Shown piece after piece: positions 16,943-24,377 of a stretch of 64,000 bases of DNA. Position numbers and translations under genes: made by a program. Origin of the DNA: Indolivaga capnocytophagoides DSM 22835 (GTDB taxonomy: Bacteria; Bacteroidota; Bacteroidia; Bacteroidales; Dysgonomonadaceae); NCBI RefSeq assembly GCF_000426485.1, contig NZ_AUFL01000011.1, positions 1 through 64,000 of the forward strand. The letters run 5' to 3'. The notes under the pieces were generated by a model. It had not been told where the DNA came from. It was given only the letters and a program-made list of their open reading frames with translations, and did no database searches. Positions within the stretch are counted from its first letter, which is position 1, and each line of letters opens with the position of its first letter.

Positions 16943-16961
16943 AAATAGGTCTGAGACCTTA
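16943..16961 (+). repeat. GGTCT-type dispersed repeat, right end only
   Basis: AAATAGGTCTGAGACCTTA without the rest of the element, pointing towards the Crp-family gene 78 bases downstream. Confidence 0.8.
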
Positions 16962-17009
16962 AATGTAACGATTAAAAGGGTTTTATAGTTTCTTCTTTCT
17001 TACATTTTT

Positions 17010-17017
17010 TATCTTTG
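17010..17017 (+). promoter_or_regulatory. -7 box of the Crp-family gene
   Basis: TATCTTTG matches the Bacteroidetes TAnnTTTG box, 22 bases before the ATG. No clean TTTG is found at the -33 distance; GTTTC near 16988 is the closest. Confidence 0.5.
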
Positions 17018-17039
17018 CTTGTGATAAAAAGGCTGATTT

Positions 17040-17597
17040 ATGGATTTAAAGACAATAATATCATCAGTTTATGAAATTTCAGAAGAAGCGATGACTGCAT
17101 TTGTGGCGAAAATTGATTCTGTTGAGTTTCCTAAAGGTCATATTCTTTCGCGAGCCGGTAGTCGCGACAGTTATTTATACTTTATCAAACAGGGTGTAGT
17201 CAGAGCTTATACAGAATACGATGCAAAGGAAATAACCTTTTGGTTCGGCATCGAAGGTGATGTGGTCTGTTCGATGAAGAATTTTGTCGAAAGAAAACCG
17301 AGCTACGAGAGCATTGACTTATTGGAAGATTGTATCTTTTATCGCATTCATATTTCAGATATGGAAAATCTGTTTCGCAAAAATATTGAGATTGCCAATT
17401 GGGGCAGGAGCTTTCTTGGAAAGGAAATAATGAAAGTGGAGAATCGTTTGATCGAATACCAATTCGCTAACGCATCTGAGAGGTATGAAGCATTGATGAA
17501 GAACAAGCCGAAGTTGTTGCAAAGAGTCCCTTTAGGAATTATAGCCTCTTATTTGGGTATAACTCAGGTGTCGTTGAGCAGAATCAGAGGAAAGTAG
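17040..17597 (+). CDS. Crp/Fnr-family regulator
   Basis: A 185-residue regulator with an N-terminal cyclic-nucleotide-binding-like barrel (about 20-115; PKGHILSRAGSRDSYLYFIKQGVVRAY) and a C-terminal helix-turn-helix (about 160-185; IASYLGITQVSLSRIRG). The cNMP pocket arginine/Glu signature is not evident, as in many Bacteroidetes Crp-like proteins, and there is no Fe-S cysteine cluster. The ligand is unknown. The gene runs towards the SMR transporter, but two repeats separate them. Confidence 0.85.
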   Translation: MDLKTIISSVYEISEEAMTAFVAKIDSVEFPKGHILSRAGSRDSYLYFIKQGVVRAYTEYDAKEITFWFGIEGDVVCSMKNFVERKPSYESIDLLEDCIFYRIHISDMENLFRKNIEIANWGRSFLGKEIMKVENRLIEYQFANASERYEALMKNKPKLLQRVPLGIIASYLGITQVSLSRIRGK

Positions 17598-17662
17598 TCT
17601 TTTTTATCAAATGTAAAAAAATATGGCTTTTATATTTCCGATCTTTGTATTCCTGACAAAAG

Positions 17663-17686
17663 GAATAATAAAAGGTTTCAAACCTA
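17663..17686 (+). repeat. GGTCT-type dispersed repeat, right end only, changed dyad
   Basis: The dyad AGGTTTCAAACCT (17673-17685) is perfect but differs from the usual AGGTCTGAGACCT by matched changes in both arms. It is followed directly by a complete copy. Confidence 0.7.
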
Positions 17687-17694
17687 AAGTTAGA

Positions 17695-17786
17695 TAAGCA
17701 ACAGAAAGTACTAATAGTACATTTTAGTTTATAACAGACTTTGGATGTTTTACTTACCAAAGTAATAAATGGGTCTAAGCCCCTAA
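17695..17786 (+). repeat. GGTCT-type dispersed repeat, complete, before the SMR gene
   Basis: Left end TAAGCAACAGAAAGTACTAA; centre TTTATAACAGACTTTGGATG; right end AATGGGTCTAAGCCCCTAA, with the dyad changed to GGG/CCC. It ends 8 bases before the SMR start codon. An ATG inside it (17741) is in frame with that gene. Confidence 0.88.
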
Positions 17787-17794
17787 GTGATTAT

Positions 17795-18124
17795 ATGAAT
17801 TGGATATGGTTAGTGATTGCCGGATTCTTTGAAGTCGGCTTTACTTTTAGCCTTGGTAAGGCTAAAGAAGTTTCGGGTAGTAGTGCTTCTTATTTTTGGT
17901 ATGCTATTTTTATCATTTGCTTGTTTGCCAGTATGGGACTGTTGATTCATGCTCTTAAAACGATACCCATCGGAACGGCTTATGCTATATGGACAGGGAT
18001 TGGTGCTGTGGGTACAGTTCTGGTAGGAATTTTTATTTTTAAAGAACCTGCCGAGTTTTGGCGTTTATTCTTTGTTACCACATTGATAGGCTCCGTTATC
18101 GGACTGAAATTTGTATCTCACTGA
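17795..18124 (+). CDS. Small multidrug resistance transporter, SugE/Gdx-like
   Basis: A 109-residue, four-helix SMR protein beginning MNWIWLVIAGFFEVGFTFSL. The membrane-embedded Glu of the family is E13 in FFEVGF, and GTAYAIWTGIGAVGT marks the third helix. SugE/Gdx-type proteins export guanidinium or quaternary ammonium ions; this protein fits that size, but the subtype is inferred. The frame opens 18 codons earlier in the preceding repeat. The internal ATG gives the normal N-terminus and was preferred. Confidence 0.87.
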   Translation: MNWIWLVIAGFFEVGFTFSLGKAKEVSGSSASYFWYAIFIICLFASMGLLIHALKTIPIGTAYAIWTGIGAVGTVLVGIFIFKEPAEFWRLFFVTTLIGSVIGLKFVSH

Positions 18125-18132
18125 TAAAAAAT

Positions 18133-18160
18133 AAGGAACCGGATTTTGTCCGGTTCCTTT
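18133..18160 (+). terminator. Intrinsic terminator of the SMR gene
   Basis: AAGGAACCGGA and TCCGGTTCCTT form an 11-bp stem with a short loop, followed by TTT, 9 bases after the stop. Confidence 0.88.
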
Positions 18161-18220
18161 CGTATATAGGCAGAGGGTAGATAACTAAACAATATTAAAT
18201 TTAGACGTCTGCACTGTATA

Positions 18221-18312
18221 TAAGCGATAGAATGTATTTAATGTTATACCTTTAAGTCATAACGGTTATTGCTGTTATGCTTACAAAGTCAACAAAAAAG
18301 TCTGAGACCTTA
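18221..18312 (+). repeat. GGTCT-type dispersed repeat, complete, at the tpx stop
   Basis: Left end TAAGCGATAGAATGTATTTA; hairpin CATAAC..GTTATG; right end AAAGTCTGAGACCTTA. The final TTA (18310-18312) is the tpx TAA stop on the minus strand. Confidence 0.92.
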
Positions 18313-18810
18313 TTTTGCTGCTGCAAGAGCTGCGTTGTAGTTTGGTTCTTCTGTAATTTCAGGAACAAGTTCAGTATAAGAAACTTTCCCTTCTGGATTA
18401 ATTACAACTACTGTACGAGCCAAAAGTCCTTTAAGAGGGCCGTCAAGCATAAGTAAGCCGTATGCTTTAGCAAACTCCGGGTTTCTGAATACAGACGCAG
18501 GATGTACATTTTCGATACCTTCTGTAGTACAGAAACGTCCTGCTGCGAAAGGAAGATCGGCTGATACTGCAAGAACTACTGTATTAGTTAGACTTGCGGC
18601 ATCTTTGTTGAAATGACGTACTGAAGCAGCACAAACACCGGTGTCGATGCTTGGGAAAATGTTAAGGATAACAGTTTTTCCTTTCAAATCTTTTAAGCTG
18701 ACTTCTGACAAGTCGCTTTTTACTAATGTGAAATCAGGAGCTGCTGTTCCTACTGCCGGGATTTGTCCTTCTACGTTTACTTTACCTCCTTTGAATGTAA
18801 CTGTTGACAT
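18310..18810 (-). CDS. tpx: Thiol peroxidase Tpx
   Basis: An atypical 2-Cys peroxiredoxin of 166 residues that reduces hydrogen peroxide and alkyl peroxides with thioredoxin. The peroxidatic Cys is C60 in PSIDTGVC, and the resolving Cys is C94 in GRFCTTEG, the standard Tpx spacing. The protein is cytoplasmic. The neighbouring nitroreductase and OhrR-like genes suggest a redox-stress group, but repeats separate each gene and no operon is evident. Confidence 0.93.
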   Translation of the reverse strand: MSTVTFKGGKVNVEGQIPAVGTAAPDFTLVKSDLSEVSLKDLKGKTVILNIFPSIDTGVCAASVRHFNKDAASLTNTVVLAVSADLPFAAGRFCTTEGIENVHPASVFRNPEFAKAYGLLMLDGPLKGLLARTVVVINPEGKVSYTELVPEITEEPNYNAALAAAK

Positions 18811-18837
18811 AATTTTTTTTCTTTTTTTAGTTTGTAA

Positions 18838-18932
18838 TAAGCCGCTGTTAATGTTTTATGTCTCATTTTTCAATCGATAACAGATTGTTGCTGTTATGGC
18901 TTGGATGGACAATAAAAAGGTCTGCGACCTTA
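18838..18932 (+). repeat. GGTCT-type dispersed repeat, complete, first of a tandem pair
   Basis: Left end TAAGCCGCTGTTAATG; hairpin GATAACAG/CTGTTAT; right end AAAAAGGTCTGCGACCTTA. It lies upstream of tpx. Confidence 0.85.
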
Positions 18933-18941
18933 ATTATATTG

Positions 18942-19008
18942 TAAGTAGCAGTCGTTAACTGATTCCGCTGCTGTTATATTTGACAAGTTGAAAAGGTCAG
19001 AGACCTTG
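18942..19008 (+). repeat. GGTCT-type dispersed repeat, internally shortened
   Basis: Left end TAAGTAGCAG, a shortened middle with CTGTTATATTTGAC (containing TATATTTG), and right end AAAAGGTCAGAGACCTT. It ends 3 bases before the nitroreductase stop on the minus strand. Confidence 0.8.
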
Positions 19009-19011
19009 AAT

Positions 19012-19647
19012 TCATTTTATAGTGATAACAAATTCCGATTCGGGATGTCTTACTTTCTTTTGATTGACAAGCCAATCATTTTCTGCGTCTCTGTATCCCA
19101 AGGGTAACATAGTAACGCTTTTCAAGCCCTTTGTGTTCAACCCTAAAAGCTCATCGAGAGCCTTGTTGTCAAAACCTTCCATCGGTGTTGCATCCACTTT
19201 CAATTCCGCTGCTGCAGCTATTGCATAAGCAAAGGCAATATATGATTGACGGGCTATGTGATCGAAATTTTCAGATGCAGGGCGATTCAGATAAGCCGCT
19301 TTCAAACGGTCTGTGTATGCCTTGTATCTGTCCGGAGCTTGTCCTCTCTCTTGAGTTGTGATGCTGTATATATGGTCAATTCGTTCTTCTGTATAATTAT
19401 CCCATCCGGCGAAAACAAGCAGGTGAGAACATTCTGCGGCTTGTGTTTGTCCCATCGAAATGGTTGCGATCTTGTCTTTAAGTTCTTGATTGGTTATAAC
19501 CAAAACTTTATATGGCTGTAAGCCTGAAGATGTAGGAGCCAGTCGGGCTGCTTCTATGATTTGTGCAACAATGCTGTCGTTTACTTTTTTTGAAGGATCG
19601 AATTTTTTAGTAGCGTATCTCCATTGAGATTGTTCTAATATGCTCAT
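19012..19647 (-). CDS. NAD(P)H-dependent nitroreductase-family oxidoreductase (NfsB-like)
   Basis: A 211-residue FMN flavoenzyme of the nitroreductase fold. The N-terminal FMN motif is WRYATKKFD (9-17), followed by RLAPTSSGLQPYK near 35, and a C-terminal GYR motif near 180 (LPLGYRDAE) that contacts FMN. It would reduce quinones or nitro compounds with NAD(P)H; the substrate is inferred. The MarR/OhrR-like gene lies upstream on the same strand, separated by a repeat, and may be its regulator. Confidence 0.87.
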   Translation of the reverse strand: MSILEQSQWRYATKKFDPSKKVNDSIVAQIIEAARLAPTSSGLQPYKVLVITNQELKDKIATISMGQTQAAECSHLLVFAGWDNYTEERIDHIYSITTQERGQAPDRYKAYTDRLKAAYLNRPASENFDHIARQSYIAFAYAIAAAAELKVDATPMEGFDNKALDELLGLNTKGLKSVTMLPLGYRDAENDWLVNQKKVRHPESEFVITIK

Positions 19648-19678
19648 TTTTTATTTTTGTTAAATGTAAATTATTAAA

Positions 19679-19768
19679 TAACAAGAAGCATTTATATGCT
19701 ATGTTTTTAGTTTATAACAGACTTTGGCTGTTTTACTTACCAAAGTAATAAAAAGGTCTGCGACCTTA
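19679..19768 (+). repeat. GGTCT-type dispersed repeat, complete, at the ohrR stop
   Basis: A near-consensus copy (TTTATAACAGACTTTGGCTG, then TTACTTACCAAAG, then AAAAAGGTCTGCGACCTTA). Its final TTA (19766-19768) is the stop codon of the MarR-family gene. Confidence 0.92.
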
Positions 19769-20218
19769 TTCCTCTGATGTATCGTGTTTGCATTGGGTTG
19801 CAGAGTCAATCATTTTTTTTAATTGTTTTTTTAGTTTCTGCAATTGTTCATCATTGGCTTGTAATTTTTCTTTTATTTTAGCAGGAATGTACTCTGCTGA
19901 TTCTTTTAATTTTAATCCTTTCTCTGTTATATTTATGTTTACTATTCTTTCGTCATTGTCGGAACGTTTTCTTTCGATAAATCCGCTTGTTTCCATCCGC
20001 TTTAGCAAAGGAGTAAGGGTTCCGCTGTCCAGCAGTAATATTTCTCCCAGTTCTTTTACTGTTTTTGATTTATGTTCCCACAATACCATCATTACTAAAT
20101 ACTGAGGATAGGTTAACCCTAATTTGTCGAGATATGGGCGATATAGTGCTGTTATCTGTCTTGATAAAGCATATATTGGGAAACATACCTGATTTTCGAG
20201 TCTTAAATAATCTATCAT
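19766..20218 (-). CDS. MarR-family regulator, OhrR-like organic peroxide sensor
   Basis: A 150-residue winged-helix repressor. The N-terminus (ENQVCFPIYALSRQ) carries Cys12 at the place of the reactive Cys of OhrR. The helix-turn-helix and wing are at about 52-95 (TVKELGEILLLDSGTLTPLLKRME, then ERKRSDNDERIVN). OhrR releases DNA when this Cys is oxidised by organic hydroperoxides. No ohr gene is in the window, so its targets may be the nearby nitroreductase and tpx; that link is inferred from position only. Confidence 0.82.
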   Translation of the reverse strand: MIDYLRLENQVCFPIYALSRQITALYRPYLDKLGLTYPQYLVMMVLWEHKSKTVKELGEILLLDSGTLTPLLKRMETSGFIERKRSDNDERIVNINITEKGLKLKESAEYIPAKIKEKLQANDEQLQKLKKQLKKMIDSATQCKHDTSEE

Positions 20219-20303
20219 CTGTATATTAGTTTTTTTTATTTTGGTTTCACAAAATTAAATTGTGTGCAATTAAGTTGAAAATATATTGTGTTAATAAAAC
20301 AAA

Positions 20304-20332
20304 AAAGAGTAGAAGTTTTATTTCTACTCTTT
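20304..20332 (-). terminator. Intrinsic terminator of asnA
   Basis: AAAGAGTAGAA pairs with TTCTACTCTTT around a 7-base loop. On the minus strand it is followed by TTTTGTTTTATT. It sits 18 bases beyond the asnA stop. Confidence 0.85.
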
Positions 20333-20349
20333 ATGTTATATAAGGATGC

Positions 20350-21387
20350 TTAAATCAAAGGCATGCCCAGGCTTTCAGCTTTGACTCTCATGTCTTTAGG
20401 CCAGATTCCGGCTTGGATTTCTCCGATATGCCCTTTACGAAGATAAAACATACATAAACGAGATTGTCCGATACCACCGCCTATCGATTGTGGTAGTTCG
20501 CCATTGAGCAGGCGTCTATGGAAGTAAAGTTCTTTTCGGTCTTCCTGTCCGCTTATTTCCAACTGTTTTAGGAGAACTTCTTTGTTGACTCTGATTCCCA
20601 TGGATGATAATTCCATTGCTTTATCTAGAATGGGATTCCACACAAGCAGGTCACCGTTAAGCCCTTTATAGCCATTTTCTGATGTGCTTGTCCAGTCATC
20701 GTAGTCAGGGGCACGTCCGTCGTGTTTCTTGCCATTGCTTAATTCTCCTCCTATACCGATGATGAATACCGCTCCGTGTTTTTGAGTAATGGTATTCTCT
20801 CTTTCTTTTTCATCCATATCAGGATATAACTGAAGTAATTCTTCAGAATGTATAAAGGTAATCTCCTTAGGAAGGATAGGAGTAATAGCCGGAAACATTT
20901 CATATACCATGTATTCGGTTCTTACGAGTGCAGCATATATTCTTCTAACGACTTCTTTCAGAAAATCAAGGTTGCGGTTATCCTGAGACATCACCATTTC
21001 CCAGTCCCATTGGTCAACATATAAAGAATGTAGGTTTCCCAATTCTTCATCAGCTCTGATAGCATTCATGTCCGTATATATACCATAACACTCCTGTATT
21101 TTGTAATCGGCAAGTGTCAGTCTTTTCCATTTAGCCAAAGAATGTACTATTTCGGCACGTTCGTCTCCCATATCTTTGATCGGAAATGTAACAGCGCGTT
21201 CAACACCGTTCAGGTCATCGTTTATACCCATCCCTTTTAGAACAAACAAGGGAGCTGTAACTCTTCGTAATCTTAATTCGGAAGAAAGGTTTTGCTGAAA
21301 AAAATCTTTGATTTGTTTAATCCCCATTTCAGTCTGTTGTAGGTCTAAAATAGGACAGTATTGCTTAGGTTCAATTAGATAGCTCAT
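20350..21387 (-). CDS. asnA: Aspartate-ammonia ligase AsnA
   Basis: A class II tRNA-synthetase-like asparagine synthetase of 345 residues that makes asparagine from aspartate, ammonia and ATP. Landmarks are the N-terminal IKDFFQQNLSSELRLRRVTAPLFV segment, GVERAVTFPIKD near 62, LHSLYVDQWDWE near 118, and the C-terminal GGGIGQSRLCMFYL motif 3 near 305. Length matches the family. It is a single gene with its own terminator. Confidence 0.95.
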   Translation of the reverse strand: MSYLIEPKQYCPILDLQQTEMGIKQIKDFFQQNLSSELRLRRVTAPLFVLKGMGINDDLNGVERAVTFPIKDMGDERAEIVHSLAKWKRLTLADYKIQECYGIYTDMNAIRADEELGNLHSLYVDQWDWEMVMSQDNRNLDFLKEVVRRIYAALVRTEYMVYEMFPAITPILPKEITFIHSEELLQLYPDMDEKERENTITQKHGAVFIIGIGGELSNGKKHDGRAPDYDDWTSTSENGYKGLNGDLLVWNPILDKAMELSSMGIRVNKEVLLKQLEISGQEDRKELYFHRRLLNGELPQSIGGGIGQSRLCMFYLRKGHIGEIQAGIWPKDMRVKAESLGMPLI

Positions 21388-21597
21388 AATTAAGGTATGT
21401 ATGTCATTTTTTGAAACGTGCCAGCAAAGGTAATTTTTTAAATGTTATATTGAAAATATTTTATGTTTAAAAAATTCATATTGATAAAATATAAGGCTTT
21501 TTGTGATTATTTTTATGTTAATATCTTTGTTTTTTATGTTTTATCGTAGTCATATATAACGCTGCTTTCTTCGTTTTATTGCTGGATATATAAAAAA

Positions 21598-21634
21598 AGC
21601 AACCGTACTGAAAATTGCTTCGGTACGGTTGGCT
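21598..21634 (-). terminator. Intrinsic terminator of the penicillin-binding protein gene
   Basis: AACCGTAC and GTACGGTT form the stem, with an outer AGC/GGCT extension. The minus strand continues TTTTTTTATA. It is 110 bases beyond the stop, past a repeat copy. Confidence 0.75.
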
Positions 21635-21644
21635 TGAAGTATAT

Positions 21645-21735
21645 AGGCAGCAACAAGTTTTAATGACGTATTTTAACATAATAACGATCTATTACTATTA
21701 CGTTTGCAAAGTCAATAAAAAAGTCTGCGACCTTA
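21645..21735 (+). repeat. GGTCT-type dispersed repeat, complete
   Basis: Left part CAACAAGTTTTAATGACG; hairpin region AATAACG..TATTACG; TTACGTTTGC; right end AAAAAGTCTGCGACCTTA. It lies 8 bases from the stop of the minus-strand penicillin-binding protein gene. Confidence 0.85.
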
Positions 21736-21743
21736 AAGTTGAT

Positions 21744-24152
21744 CTATTCTTCTATAGTTTCGGGTATTTTTTCAAGTACATCTCCTGCTTCTACATCTAT
21801 TATACTATCGGACGAAACTTCGGTTGAGTCGTTATGCGATTTATATACCGACTGACATTGATAGTTTCTGCTTATCGCCTTTTTAGGTGCAGGGAATTTT
21901 CCCCTGTATTGAGCCAGATCTTTATCGGCAAGGACTTTTTCCATGAAATATCCAAAAATAGGGAGTGCTGTACGGCTGCCCTGTCCGAATGCTCCTGTTT
22001 TGAAGTGGATACTGCGGTGTTCGCCGCCGACCCATGCTCCGGCAACAAGATTAGGAGTTACCCCAACGAACCAGGCATCGGAGTGATTGGATGATGTTCC
22101 TGTTTTTCCTCCGAATTCTGTATTGTAATTAAATAGGTTAAAGCCCCATAATGCCTGAGTTGTTCCTCCCGGTTCGCTTAATCCCGATTTCAGCATTTCG
22201 GTCATAAGAAATGCCGTTTCGTATGGAAGTGCTTGTACCTGAGTTTTATTATATTCGTATAGGACTTTACCGTTCCGGTCTTCTATACGAGTGACTAGTA
22301 CGGGCTCGTGAGACATACCTTCATTTATAACGGTACAGTACGAATTGATAAGTTCGAGCAGAGAAACATCCGAAGCACCAAGAGAAATAGCCGGAGTTTC
22401 TTCAAGCTTGGTTTTTATCCCCATTGCATAGGCTGTTTTTATAATATTGCTTATTCCTACTTCTTTGGCAACTTCAACTGCAATACTGTTGATTGAACGG
22501 GCAAATGCGGCTTTGAGTGACATGGTGTCTCCTGAATATGCTCCGTCTGCATTGTGAGGAATCCATTTGGTTGGTTTGCCTTTATCAACGACATCCCAGT
22601 CTACATATTGGTCGATACGAGTGTCGCAAGGTGATAATCCCTGATTGAAAGCTTCGCTATATACAAACAATTTGAATGTTGATCCGGGTTGACGTTTGGA
22701 CAAAACTTTGTCGTATTTCCACGAATCGAAGTTTATATCTCCCACCCAGGCTTTGACAAATCCTGTTTGTGGTTCCATCGCTACAAATCCTGTGTGCATA
22801 AATCTCTCCATGTAACGGATAGAATCCATTGCGCTCATTTCTACGATTTTTGAACCCTTGTCGTAATCGAATACTTTAATTTTACGAACCTGATTCATAT
22901 AATAATCAATAGAGTCTGCGTTGTTCGGGAACTTTTCAGCTAAGTCTTTATAGCGGGATGTTCTTTTTGCCAGAGTTTCGATAAACATCGGTATCTCTTT
23001 ATGATTTTCATCCTGCCATGGGTTTTCCTTGCCCCATTGGTTATCGAAGTTTCTTTGTACGATACGCATTTGCTTATCTACAGCAGATTCTGCATATGCC
23101 TGCATACGAGAATCTACTGTAGTGTATATTTTCAGCCCGTCGGCATATAGGTCTATATCGTTTTCTTTGCACCACCCTTCAAGCGATTCAGCTACGGCAT
23201 CTCTAAAGTAAAGTGCTGTTCCATCGTAATTGCTTTCAGATGTATAATACAGTTTTATTGGTATTTGTTTTAATGAATCAAACTCAGCTTTGGTGATATG
23301 ATTTGCCTTTAGAAGGTTTGATAGTACAATGTTGCGCCGTGCTAAACTGTTTTTCGGATTTATCTTTGGGTTGTATGTTGTTGTTGCTTTTAAGAGACCG
23401 ATCAATGTTGCGGCTTGTTCAACTGTAATATCTTTAGGGGTTGTGTTGAAATAATTCTTACACGCAGTTTTTATTCCATATGTATTACTTCCGAAATCCA
23501 CCGTATTGAAGTACATAGTAAGTATTTCATCTTTAGAATAGAATGTCTCCAGTTTGAGAGCAAGTATCCATTCCTTCGATTTCATAATTAACATTTTCAC
23601 TCCGGGAATATATCCCAGCAAACCTGTGGAATATTTCGAACGGACTTTAAACATATTCTTTGCTAACTGTTGTGTGATAGTGCTGGCTCCGCGGGCATTG
23701 CCGTGAACCATATCTTTAGCGGCTGCAAAAAGTCCCCGAACATCTATTCCGAAATGTTGATAGAAACGTTCATCTTCGGTCGAAATAAGTGTTTCTTTCA
23801 GGATCGGTGAGATTTCGTCAAAAGTTACGGGTGTCCTGTTTTCTTTAAAGTATTTACCCAATAATTTTCCATCCGAACTATATATTTCAGATGAAACATT
23901 CTGCATAGGCGCACTTACGTCATAATATCCGGGCGATTTACCAAATAACCAAAGGAAATTAATATCAACTAAAAACAGGTAAGTAATAAATAAGACGATC
24001 ACCGTAGATATGACTATACCGGTTTTCTTATACCATGCCGATTTTTTGTAATAGGATTTATAAGCATTAAACCACTTTTTGAGATTAGAAGCAATAAGTT
24101 GAAAGATTTTTGCTACTTGTGTTTTAATAACCTGAAAATTAATTGTATTCAT
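21744..24152 (-). CDS. mrcA: Class A penicillin-binding protein (PBP1A-like)
   Basis: A bifunctional peptidoglycan synthase of 802 residues. It has a cytoplasmic basic tail, a membrane helix at 44-62 and a GT51 transglycosylase domain (about 85-260) with catalytic E126 in EDERFYQHFG and RGASTITQQLAKN (154-166). The transpeptidase domain (about 450-740) has S491-TFK, SIN (553-555) and KTG (683-685). The acidic C-terminal tail after 770 is variable. It polymerises and crosslinks glycan strands in the periplasm. It is a single gene, with terminators on both sides. Confidence 0.93.
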   Translation of the reverse strand: MNTINFQVIKTQVAKIFQLIASNLKKWFNAYKSYYKKSAWYKKTGIVISTVIVLFITYLFLVDINFLWLFGKSPGYYDVSAPMQNVSSEIYSSDGKLLGKYFKENRTPVTFDEISPILKETLISTEDERFYQHFGIDVRGLFAAAKDMVHGNARGASTITQQLAKNMFKVRSKYSTGLLGYIPGVKMLIMKSKEWILALKLETFYSKDEILTMYFNTVDFGSNTYGIKTACKNYFNTTPKDITVEQAATLIGLLKATTTYNPKINPKNSLARRNIVLSNLLKANHITKAEFDSLKQIPIKLYYTSESNYDGTALYFRDAVAESLEGWCKENDIDLYADGLKIYTTVDSRMQAYAESAVDKQMRIVQRNFDNQWGKENPWQDENHKEIPMFIETLAKRTSRYKDLAEKFPNNADSIDYYMNQVRKIKVFDYDKGSKIVEMSAMDSIRYMERFMHTGFVAMEPQTGFVKAWVGDINFDSWKYDKVLSKRQPGSTFKLFVYSEAFNQGLSPCDTRIDQYVDWDVVDKGKPTKWIPHNADGAYSGDTMSLKAAFARSINSIAVEVAKEVGISNIIKTAYAMGIKTKLEETPAISLGASDVSLLELINSYCTVINEGMSHEPVLVTRIEDRNGKVLYEYNKTQVQALPYETAFLMTEMLKSGLSEPGGTTQALWGFNLFNYNTEFGGKTGTSSNHSDAWFVGVTPNLVAGAWVGGEHRSIHFKTGAFGQGSRTALPIFGYFMEKVLADKDLAQYRGKFPAPKKAISRNYQCQSVYKSHNDSTEVSSDSIIDVEAGDVLEKIPETIEE

Positions 24153-24275
24153 GCTTTATTAAGCGGTCTTAAATGAGACTGTAAATGTAATAAATTTCAG
24201 CATCCGAAAATCAAAATAAACGAGTTTTTTAGGTTGTACGTTTTAGATTTATAGAATAAGTGTCCACGAAAGACA

Positions 24276-24310
24276 AAACCGCCTCTTTTCCTATTGAAAA
24301 GAGGCGGTTT
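24276..24310 (-). terminator. Intrinsic terminator of the hexuronate operon
   Basis: AAACCGCCTCTTTTC and GAAAAGAGGCGGTTT form a perfect 15-bp stem with a 5-base loop. The minus strand continues TTGTCTTT. It is about 70 bases beyond the exuT stop. Confidence 0.9.
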
Positions 24311-24348
24311 ATTATGTAGGTCGAGCAATGTATTTTGCTCATATTTAA

Positions 24349-24371
24349 TCATTAAAAAGGTCTGATACCTT
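24349..24371 (+). repeat. GGTCT-type dispersed repeat, right end only
   Basis: ATTAAAAAGGTCTGATACCTT without the rest of the element, 6 bases from the exuT stop. Confidence 0.7.
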
Positions 24372-24377
24372 GTGTGA

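Noticed and set aside
17741-17794. Longer start for the SMR gene adding 18 residues
   Set aside because: The extra codons are repeat sequence; the ATG at 17795 gives the normal N-terminal helix of the family.
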